From an uncultured Clostridia bacterium (lineage in GTDB: Bacteria > Bacillota > Clostridia > Christensenellales > UBA1750): a stretch of 64,000 nucleotides of DNA. This document shows positions 55,974 through 64,000 of the stretch, piece by piece (within the stretch, counting starts at the first letter, position 1; each line of letters starts with the position of its first letter). The position numbers and the translations under genes were made by a program. Location: NCBI GenBank assembly GCA_947625765.1, contig CANQPP010000007.1:1-64000 (forward strand), read 5' to 3'. The notes beneath the pieces were generated by a model, which searched no databases, was not told the DNA's origin, and saw only the letters and a list, made by a program, of their open reading frames with translations.

Positions 55974-57731
55974 TTATCTTCTATTAATTATCTTCTTTAT
56001 TTTTTGGACATTCTTTGACCCAATGACTTTTTTTGCAAAGTTCACAGTACTGCCGCTTACCGAAGTGCACAGATTATCTAATATTCTTTGAGCGGAGTTT
56101 TCTAAATCTTCCTCAGTAAAAACCTCAAAAATAATAGGTTTTTCTGTAAGATTTGGTTGTACGAATGTGTCTAATAGTGAGATGAATTCTTCTTTATTTG
56201 ATGCGGTCATATACTGGAATCCTAAGTCCTCTGCATAATGACGAACTAACTCTCTTGATTTTTGAGCAAAATGGCCACGGGCAGCAAAAAAGTCATCTGC
56301 GTATTCTCTAAACTGTGACTGTATCGGTGCTGCAGATCTATAGTATTTCATTTCAAATCCAGTTCCATTGTTTACAAGCATTAGTCTGATGTTCTTCCCT
56401 AAATGGCGATTGCCTAGTGAATTAAGATCATAGAAAAACGCCAAGTCTCCAATAACTCCAAAAAAGAGCTTGTCAGGAGATACCATCGAGGCCCCCAATA
56501 AAGAAGAAATGCTACCATCAATGCCAAACCCGCCCACATTTGAATACGCACGTACAGATTTGGGGAGTAAAAAATAATTCCATGTGCGCAACGAGTTAAG
56601 TATACCTAAGTGCAGAACAGAACATTCTGGCACTTTTGGTGCAGTCTGTTGCGCTATCCAAGCACTAGAAAAAGGTAAATCCGGTATCTTCTTTCTTAAC
56701 TGCTCGTCTTCATTACACCATTCTTCCCAATAATTTGGTTTCATTTGTCTTGGTTTATTGATTTTCTTTATGTATTCTTCAAAAAAGCTTTCCTCGTTCA
56801 TCTCAAAAACTTTAGTAAGTTTCTTAAATGTATCTCGAAGTTCTCCGTCTGGATTAACTCGCCATACTTGTTTAGGGTGCAATGATATACCTGCGCCCGA
56901 AATATCACCAATATGAATTAAAATATCCGGTCTTGTACAGGATGCATGATACTGGAGTTGTTTGCCTATTAGGCACATATTTACTCCATATATTCCTTCA
57001 TAGTTACTGGTGTGATCATAAATAACAGTGGCGTTATAATATTCACAGAACTTTTCAACCGACTTCGTAAGTTTCTCACTCCAGCGAAGATGCGCACCTA
57101 CAAAAACAGCAATTCTTCCATTTGGTAATTCTGGGAGAGCGTCTTCATCTGTATAGCGACGAATTATCCTAGAGGGTGGTAATATAGAAACTGAATAATC
57201 ATGTGAATACCTTGTTTCCAAATTAATATGTACAGGTCCCCCTCCCCTATGACGTAACTCAAGAAGTGCCTTGTTTGCCGCTATTTCACACTCCCACTCA
57301 TCATCTTTGTCTTTTACAATGGGCAACTGAACACTTAGCAAGGCGATATCAGGTAATGAGGACCGTCGATCAGTGACTTGTTCAATATTGTGGCCTATTC
57401 TGTTATTTGGCTGGGATGAAGTGATCGCCAAAATAGGGAGCTTTCTATAATATGCTTCTGTTAGACCTGGGAAATAGTTTCTCGAAGCTGTTGCTCCTGT
57501 GCAACTCAGTGCTATGGGTTCACCACATTCTGCGGTCATTCCACAGGCCATGTATGCAGCAGCTCGTTCGTCTACAGAGGAAAAGACTTGAAAATAGTCA
57601 TCTTGCTGTAAACTAGCTACTAAGCATATATTAGTTGTTCCCGGGCTTGCAATCACTCTTCGTATACCATGCTCCTTCATAAGCGCAATCAATATCTGAG
57701 CATTTCGTTCGTCTGTATAATGCGTGTTCAT
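55974..57731 (-). CDS. Thiamine-pyrophosphate-dependent enzyme (MenD/ALS-like)
   Basis: GIRRVIASPGTTNICLVASLQQDDYFQVFSSVDERAAAYMACGMTAECGEPIALSCTGATASRNYFPGLTEAYYRKLPILAITSS; GDLAFFYDLNSL TPP-binding region. Confidence 0.85.
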   Translation of the reverse strand: MNTHYTDERNAQILIALMKEHGIRRVIASPGTTNICLVASLQQDDYFQVFSSVDERAAAYMACGMTAECGEPIALSCTGATASRNYFPGLTEAYYRKLPILAITSSQPNNRIGHNIEQVTDRRSSLPDIALLSVQLPIVKDKDDEWECEIAANKALLELRHRGGGPVHINLETRYSHDYSVSILPPSRIIRRYTDEDALPELPNGRIAVFVGAHLRWSEKLTKSVEKFCEYYNATVIYDHTSNYEGIYGVNMCLIGKQLQYHASCTRPDILIHIGDISGAGISLHPKQVWRVNPDGELRDTFKKLTKVFEMNEESFFEEYIKKINKPRQMKPNYWEEWCNEDEQLRKKIPDLPFSSAWIAQQTAPKVPECSVLHLGILNSLRTWNYFLLPKSVRAYSNVGGFGIDGSISSLLGASMVSPDKLFFGVIGDLAFFYDLNSLGNRHLGKNIRLMLVNNGTGFEMKYYRSAAPIQSQFREYADDFFAARGHFAQKSRELVRHYAEDLGFQYMTASNKEEFISLLDTFVQPNLTEKPIIFEVFTEEDLENSAQRILDNLCTSVSGSTVNFAKKVIGSKNVQKIKKIINRR

Positions 57732-58068
57732 TCTGATTCTCCATTCTGAAGTTATCTGTACTTAAAATCACCATGCATAGTTTTAGCTTATGCCTCTGTT
57801 TTATATTTTCTTCAATACATCATCTCTAAATAATACTACTGTGGAACATTTCTTATTTATTCGTCGCATTGCGGAGGGATTTTTGTACGGAATACATATC
57901 GATATTACAGGTATTAGATAGCAGTCATTTGGTAATATGGTTCATCCATATTCACCAATAACTATATTCTATACTATAATTATATCCAATTCAAATGTCT
58001 ATGAATCCGTATACAGTTGCATATTGGATAGCGTTATAATAGGTTCTCAAAAACACTATGTTCTTATG

Positions 58069-59199
58069 TCAATCGTTAGTGAACGCCTTTTGTAAATAAT
58101 TGAAGCTTTCCCTGCGTAAAAATTCTAGCCTATCATTCACTGCATTGAAAGTTTTAGCATTATGTTTTCTCTCTTCAATGTTCGTAATTTCATTTATTAT
58201 ACGTTCTTTCAATTCTAGCCGTCTCAGAATGTCGGTTTTTCTAAACTCAGTTCCTGTTGTTTTGCATATCGAATAGAACTCTTTTCCAAAGTTCACTGAT
58301 AAGATTGTTCCATGGTAAGAATCTGTTATAATTGTTTCTGCATTGTATAATTCATTTAAAAACTCACGTGGCCCTAATCCGGGACAATACTCTATCTTCT
58401 TATCTAGAGCAGGCAGGGACGCAAAAGGCGCAACAATTTTTACTTTACACATCTCTTCTTGCGCTATTTTTCTCAAATGAGGGAGGTGTTCTGCAAGTGT
58501 TTTGGGACCACAAAGAACGTATACTAAAATATATTTTTCTTGCGGTGATTTTTGTAAGTTTAAGCGATCCACCCATTCTTCTTCTGTCAATAGAAATGTA
58601 GGATCGAGAACTGTTTCAACCTTCTTTTCTAGTATTGAGGAAACGCGCTCAGCGCTTTTTGATTCACGAAATGAAAGAGCATCAAACGTCTGTAGCTCTG
58701 GAAGAATATAGTGAAGTTCTTCGTCTGTCATGTTTCCTATAGAAGAAGCATAAGAAATTTTCCGGCCTTGGAAGCCCTTCAAGAGATAAGGATCCATATA
58801 TTTCCATTCATTATGTTCAAGTTCACATGAATGTTTATTTAAGATCTGATCGCTGCCACTTATAGCGATATCATATTCCTGCAATATCGCATTTACTCCT
58901 TCTGGGGAGTTTACTTCCTTCGTCATGCAAAAGTTTTCCTTAAAGAAGGTTTCGAAGCGTGTTGCTCGCTGTATTCTTTCTTTATAATATGGAAATTGAA
59001 GGATGTCTTTTACCCAAGTCTTTACCCCATAGCTTGTTCGATACAAGGGTTCATAATAACGTTTTTGTTCTTCCATGCGATAATTAATTATATCTGTTGG
59101 ATGGCCGAGTGTGCGAAGTGACTGTTGCAAAGCAAAAGCTTGGAGTACAGATCCATAATTATAAGCAGAATGATATGTCAATAAGGCTATTTTCCTCAA
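58069..59199 (-). CDS. Polysaccharide pyruvyl transferase family protein
   Basis: IALLTYHSAYNYGSVLQAFALQQSLRTLGH; YDIAISGSDQILN; ETIITDSYHGTILSVNFGKEF. Confidence 0.9.
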   Translation of the reverse strand: MRKIALLTYHSAYNYGSVLQAFALQQSLRTLGHPTDIINYRMEEQKRYYEPLYRTSYGVKTWVKDILQFPYYKERIQRATRFETFFKENFCMTKEVNSPEGVNAILQEYDIAISGSDQILNKHSCELEHNEWKYMDPYLLKGFQGRKISYASSIGNMTDEELHYILPELQTFDALSFRESKSAERVSSILEKKVETVLDPTFLLTEEEWVDRLNLQKSPQEKYILVYVLCGPKTLAEHLPHLRKIAQEEMCKVKIVAPFASLPALDKKIEYCPGLGPREFLNELYNAETIITDSYHGTILSVNFGKEFYSICKTTGTEFRKTDILRRLELKERIINEITNIEERKHNAKTFNAVNDRLEFLRRESFNYLQKAFTND

Positions 59200-59234
59200 A
59201 ATGACACCTCCCCATAAGTTCCATTGTTTATGCT

Positions 59235-60575
59235 CTATTGCATATTGTAATTCCTAAAGCACACACGAGAAAATAAGAATTTCGTACAAACTAGGACGAG
59301 TATAAATTTTATAAATCCAGTACTTATAATTGCAGAATAGAAACGATTAGAGAAAAATGAAAATACTAACCCATAGAACATGTAGGAATACATAATAACA
59401 CATAGGTCAATCTGGCCAACTGCGCTACTGGTGAGAGCCTTATTAAACACTATTTGACTAATGACAGCCATAAACGTAGTGAAAATGAATAGTGCAATAA
59501 AACCTCCGTCGTGCATGAACCAGTAGAAAACAGTTGATACATTTCCTAGCGAAAATCCATTTATGCTATAAAAAGGCTGATCATAAAAGTGTACCCATTC
59601 ATCAATACCTAAATGCTTCCCAATAAAATTAATAACGCTATATACTGTTTGCCAATTTGAAATATCACATCCAAATTTTCCGTGACGAATAAATGTGTCC
59701 AAATTTTTCAGCTGTGCTGATAAATATATTGCAATATAGTCACCAAGACTTCCACTTGTTGTTCTTCCAATTAGTGTTCCAAAATACTGAAATCCTATGA
59801 TTAATGCTATTCCCCCTATCAAGGCGTATAAAAAGTACTTTCTTGATATATGTATCTTCCAACCATTTCTCTTGCCATAAATAAAATATGCTTGAACTAT
59901 TGCTGAAATTATTAATGCAACAACATCAAATCTACTTCCAATGATGATTCCAGAAAGAAGGCTTATACAAATGCAGACAATGTAAATAAATCTATGCGAT
60001 CTGTAATGATGTGCTGCACTATGCAGCAGAAGATATAGCGCAATATAACCATAAAAAACAGAAAAGTCTCTTGCGTATAAGAGAGGTTTCGGCATTGCTT
60101 GGCCTTGATCTTCAAGTCCATTGGGAACAAATTTCGTGATGTAATTATAATACTCAATCTTTTCTCTAAATGACGCTCCATTTAAAGTGTTAATATAGAA
60201 TACGAGCGCTATGAAAATATACACCTGCACAAATAAAACTAATAATACTTTCCAATTATCTACATGTATCCTTTCATTTACATTGTCGGGATGCTGTACC
60301 TTTCTCACAGATAAATAACTAATTCGATGTGAAATAATTCTTGATGTTATATAACTAATTGCTAGGAATGTAGCTGTTCCCCCGCAAAGCACAAAAAGTG
60401 TATTATCACTTAATTCGAGTTCCCACAAATTCACATACAGTAAGGCGTAAATTGCCTGCGGAAGAAAGCAGACAATAAAGCCAACTTGTGGAGAAAGTAG
60501 TACTTTTTGCGAAGACCTTCTTGCTAAGAAAGCTAGCACAATCAGCCATACAATCCAGAAAGATAATTGAATCAT
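59235..60575 (-). CDS. Oligosaccharide repeat-unit polymerase (Wzy-like)
   Basis: 446-aa multi-TM protein with a large loop; position between flippase/GT genes. Confidence 0.7.
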   Translation of the reverse strand: MIQLSFWIVWLIVLAFLARRSSQKVLLSPQVGFIVCFLPQAIYALLYVNLWELELSDNTLFVLCGGTATFLAISYITSRIISHRISYLSVRKVQHPDNVNERIHVDNWKVLLVLFVQVYIFIALVFYINTLNGASFREKIEYYNYITKFVPNGLEDQGQAMPKPLLYARDFSVFYGYIALYLLLHSAAHHYRSHRFIYIVCICISLLSGIIIGSRFDVVALIISAIVQAYFIYGKRNGWKIHISRKYFLYALIGGIALIIGFQYFGTLIGRTTSGSLGDYIAIYLSAQLKNLDTFIRHGKFGCDISNWQTVYSVINFIGKHLGIDEWVHFYDQPFYSINGFSLGNVSTVFYWFMHDGGFIALFIFTTFMAVISQIVFNKALTSSAVGQIDLCVIMYSYMFYGLVFSFFSNRFYSAIISTGFIKFILVLVCTKFLFSRVCFRNYNMQ

Positions 60576-61606
60576 TTCTCACCGACTCGCTTTGTGTTGT
60601 TTCCTGTCTTGAAGAGGGTTCTACAAAGCATATGGATAATCCAATATCCATGATAGTGTATCTTCCGCAAAAAGAATACTAAATATGCTGTTTCTCGTCG
60701 TGAATGAATGCCGCTAGATATCGCTTTTTCATATATATCTTTTTTTTGCGCTAGCGCTCTCTCGAAGGATAGAAATTCACTTTTAGATTGTCTTACCTCA
60801 GGTATTGCTAATAGAACACGATACTGCGCGACAATCATCCCGTTGATAATCTCTTTAATGATTTTATTGTTCCCTTCACAATCATAATATTCAATAATGC
60901 GACTGCAGACTCTTAAGTGTTGCTCCCTCCGTTTAACCATATTTACTATGTTGACGCTTTGTTCATTCGTTCCTAGCAAATAATCATAAACAGGTATATT
61001 AGAAATGTAAACAGTCCGAACTAAGCGAAAATAAAAAGCCAAATATTCCATATCCACATAAAAGCAATGCTCATCGATAGGCGTAAAATTGTCCTGCAGA
61101 ATTGCTGTTCGAAAGGTTATTGCATGCATTTGAAGATTAATCGTCGCACTAATTTCGTCTATTTTGAGAACTCTCTTTGCTCGACCTTGGTCCTTGACGC
61201 TCTGCATCAGTTTTTTTTGCATGTTCTCTGCCTTCACGACATAATACGGCGAGAGAAACGCATCTGCATCTATAGTTTTTAATCTTTGCACAAGGTCAAC
61301 TAATCCGTTGCTCTCCACCCAATCATCTGCATCTACTACCTTATAGTACTTTCCAGCGGCTATACATATGCTAGTATTTATTGTTGATCCGTGGCCTCCG
61401 TTCTCCTTATTGATCAGGCGGAAAGTTTGCGGATATTGTTTCACATATTTCTCTGCAATATCTTTTGTTCTATCACATGATCCATCATTGACAATCAGTA
61501 TTTCAATGTCATCCATAACTTCAAAAACACAAAAAGAATCAAGGCATCGCTCTAACCAGTTTTCAGCATTGTATGCTGCAATACTTACTGAGAGAATTTT
61601 ATCCAC
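60572..61606 (-). CDS. Glycosyltransferase family 2
   Basis: LSVSIAAYNAENWLERCLDSF, LIVNDGSCDRTKDIAEKYVKQYPQTFRLINKENGGHGSTINTSI. Confidence 0.9.
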   Translation of the reverse strand: MDKILSVSIAAYNAENWLERCLDSFCVFEVMDDIEILIVNDGSCDRTKDIAEKYVKQYPQTFRLINKENGGHGSTINTSICIAAGKYYKVVDADDWVESNGLVDLVQRLKTIDADAFLSPYYVVKAENMQKKLMQSVKDQGRAKRVLKIDEISATINLQMHAITFRTAILQDNFTPIDEHCFYVDMEYLAFYFRLVRTVYISNIPVYDYLLGTNEQSVNIVNMVKRREQHLRVCSRIIEYYDCEGNNKIIKEIINGMIVAQYRVLLAIPEVRQSKSEFLSFERALAQKKDIYEKAISSGIHSRRETAYLVFFLRKIHYHGYWIIHMLCRTLFKTGNNTKRVGEK

Positions 61607-61742
61607 TAAATTACCCCCAATTGATTGATCGATTAATTATATCTGCGCAGTTTATCAGAATTACGAAAGTAGTATATCGCTAGATATTTGTTGGTGAGTA
61701 TATAATCAACTTCGTTGTAACAGTTGAACATTAAGTTTCTGT

Positions 61743-62720
61743 CTATTGAATCAATTTTTGCTTTATCCTAAAGATATCATATACCCACCTAGTAAAACCA
61801 AATCCAAGATAGCTTAAAATACATGCATACTTAGTTTTCTTGCTCGTCCTTTTCTCCAAAATAAGCCCCGCTCTATTTGACTTTATAATGTCTATGATTT
61901 CTTTTTTTTCAGCATCATAACCTTCTTGGCATCCTATAGAAAACAATATATGAAAACACTCACTCACTAATCTATCGGTGGTTGCTTTGCAAAGAGCGGG
62001 GAATTTCTCATCAATATATGTTTTTTGCTCTTTTGCAAATCTAAGCTGTGCCATTTTTTTCTTGCTAAAGGGACTTTGTTGAATACTACCTGGTCGCATA
62101 TAATAAAAATACCCGTCAATTCGAGCGATGGACACTCTCCTTGCTTTCGCAAACAACTTATAGGTCGTCGCTAAATCTTCGTGAAGCTCGCCAACTGGAT
62201 ACAGCACGTCCGAAAACAAATCACGATCAAACAATTTTCCCCAGGCTGAGCAAAATATTTCTGATTGTCGTAGCATTTTTTCCAATGCTTCAGTGCACGA
62301 AAACGCTTCCATTCCAACAGCTACAGGTCTTTTTATCTTGTTATAATTATCATCAACAAGACGAAAAAGACAACAGGATATCTGCGCTTTATACTTCAAT
62401 TTTGCTTTATACATTAAGCTAATCGCATCAAAAGAAATATAGTCATCACTATCAATAAATGTTAAAATTTCCCCTGTGGATTCTTTTATTCCAATATTAC
62501 GAGCATCTGAAAGTCCTCCATTTTCTTTATGAATCACTTTAATTCTCGAATCCCGTATTGCATAGTCGTCGCAAATCTTTCCAGAACTATCCTGAGAACC
62601 ATCATCCACAAGGATGATCTCCAATTCTTTATAACTCGACTCAAGCACACTATTGACGCAACGCCTTAAGTATTTCTCCACGTTATACACTGGGATTATC
62701 ACCGAAATAGTTTCGTCCAT
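61743..62720 (-). CDS. Glycosyltransferase family 2
   Basis: ISVIIPVYNVEKYLRRCVNSVLESSYKELEIILVDDGSQDSSGKICDDYA; GGLSDARNIGI; FIDSDDYI. Confidence 0.92.
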   Translation of the reverse strand: MDETISVIIPVYNVEKYLRRCVNSVLESSYKELEIILVDDGSQDSSGKICDDYAIRDSRIKVIHKENGGLSDARNIGIKESTGEILTFIDSDDYISFDAISLMYKAKLKYKAQISCCLFRLVDDNYNKIKRPVAVGMEAFSCTEALEKMLRQSEIFCSAWGKLFDRDLFSDVLYPVGELHEDLATTYKLFAKARRVSIARIDGYFYYMRPGSIQQSPFSKKKMAQLRFAKEQKTYIDEKFPALCKATTDRLVSECFHILFSIGCQEGYDAEKKEIIDIIKSNRAGLILEKRTSKKTKYACILSYLGFGFTRWVYDIFRIKQKLIQ

Positions 62721-62893
62721 TGTCGATGTCCTTTCATCTTCTCCCTACGGGTAGTGCCGATTATGTATAACCCTCTACTCACGTTCGCATACTCATTGAT
62801 TCTCATAAACTGTACTTTCAAATCAGAATATAGCAGAAGTTATTGATTTATATCGGCTTGTTACAATGGGATTCTGATAAAGCTGCTTCATCG

Positions 62894-64000
62894 CTAATTA
62901 ATATGCTTAAATAAATACTCCTTCAATTTACCAAATGCTTTCATACTCCGCATTAGATCTTCAGGACTTTGTAAGCCTCTCCAAATTCGATGAGCAATAT
63001 AGCGCGGACGAAGATAATACTTCCGCCTTGCGTCATCACAAAATCTAACTAATTCTTCCGACGTCAGCCCCGGCAGCTCAAGCACGCAATTGATCGTTCC
63101 GTCCTCTTTCAAATAGTCGGAATAACCTCCCTTTAGGAAACCATTATTTCTTGCCCAGAAATATGCTTCTGTCCCAGGAAAAGGAAGCAATGGGTAAAAC
63201 TGCGCTGTATCTGTGTTTAGACGTAACGCCAACTGAAGCGTCTCCTCCATCGTTTCTCTGGTTTCACCATTATTGCCTACCATATAGCAGGCATGTACCA
63301 TCAACTTTGCTTTTTTCGCATTCGCTACGTACTCCCGTATCTGATCGATGGTCGTTCCCTTTTTAATGTTATTAAGGATCTGCTGTGAGCCGCTCTCAAT
63401 TCCTGGAATGATTAGGTGACAACCAGCGGCTTTCATAGCTTTCATGGTTTCCAAATCAAGGTTGACTCTTGCGTTGCAAAGCCATTTCAAGCGTTTATTA
63501 AGACCTTTTTCAATAAGTAGCCGACATATCTTTCTTACCCTCTCTTTGTCTGTCGTGAATGTATCGTCTTCAATCACAACTTCTTTTACATCCGGAAAGT
63601 TATCCGCTATATATTGAAATTCTTCTACAACATTTTCTGGGCTGCGTAATCGATACTGATGTCCGTGCATCGTCTGAGGATAGACACAGAAGTTGCATCG
63701 AGCCATGCAGCCACGGCCAGTAAATATCTGCACCTCGGGGTAAGCGGACGCTGCGAAAAAATAGTCTCGTTCATTTAAGTATTGCTTAATAAATTTTGAT
63801 GCAAAAGGAATATCGTCCAAATCGTCAATATAATCCATATCCGGGTTTGAAACAATATTTCCATTGTCACAATATGTCAAACCTTTGATCTCATTAGGGT
63901 TGCGCCCGTCACGTAGAGCTCGAGCTACATCCCGCACAATGTAGTCAAATTCCTTTCTAGCAACTGCGTCGATTTGAGGGCTGATCGACAACGTCTCTTC
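62894..64000 (-). CDS. Radical SAM protein (probably B12-binding type), N-terminus beyond window edge
   Basis: TGRGCMARCNFCVYPQTMHGHQYRLRSPENVVEEFQYI CxxxCxxC motif; reading frame still open at 64000. Confidence 0.88.
   Translation of the reverse strand, partial: EETLSISPQIDAVARKEFDYIVRDVARALRDGRNPNEIKGLTYCDNGNIVSNPDMDYIDDLDDIPFASKFIKQYLNERDYFFAASAYPEVQIFTGRGCMARCNFCVYPQTMHGHQYRLRSPENVVEEFQYIADNFPDVKEVVIEDDTFTTDKERVRKICRLLIEKGLNKRLKWLCNARVNLDLETMKAMKAAGCHLIIPGIESGSQQILNNIKKGTTIDQIREYVANAKKAKLMVHACYMVGNNGETRETMEETLQLALRLNTDTAQFYPLLPFPGTEAYFWARNNGFLKGGYSDYLKEDGTINCVLELPGLTSEELVRFCDDARRKYYLRPRYIAHRIWRGLQSPEDLMRSMKAFGKLKEYLFKHIN

Noticed and set aside
1-64000. CRISPR arrays, rRNA or tRNA genes
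   Set aside because: No regularly spaced repeats, rRNA signature or cloverleaf recognised on reading; not exhaustively computed.

Overview
The window reads as a Firmicutes/Clostridia-like chromosome segment with two parts. From ~1 to 32 kb it is mostly GC-rich housekeeping sequence. Genes called there: the C-terminus of a type I RM specificity subunit at the left edge, reverse-type rubrerythrin, GT2, galE, YqeG-like HAD, SpoIIM-like protein, rhaB, cell-wall amidase, GH97, ftsH, a heavy-metal P-type ATPase, sortase B, lysA, leuA with a T-box leader, and a small phage-like regulator group. From ~26.8 to 64 kb almost everything is on the minus strand. It forms a long surface-polysaccharide / acyl-modification locus that becomes AT-rich: an lpd-lplA-gcvH-2-hydroxyacyl-CoA-dehydratase module, tandem SGNH/MBOAT acyltransferase pairs, an FkbH-ACP-VOC-MaoC-SDR acyl-ACP module, capsule activation genes, glycosyltransferases, glf, flippase, TPP enzyme, pyruvyltransferase, polymerase and a radical SAM protein. 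The strongest unexplained signal is a set of six long poly-C tracts on the + strand (poly-G in the coding strand, 9-13 nt). They lie only between 32.1 and 54.3 kb, each inside a different gene. Five share the flank GTAC-C(n)-G. Three leave the gene in frame. Two split otherwise intact genes by one nucleotide, and one swaps a protein C-terminus. This looks like a multi-locus slipped-strand phase-variation system. All calls come from reading the sequence and the supplied ORFs; no database search was run.
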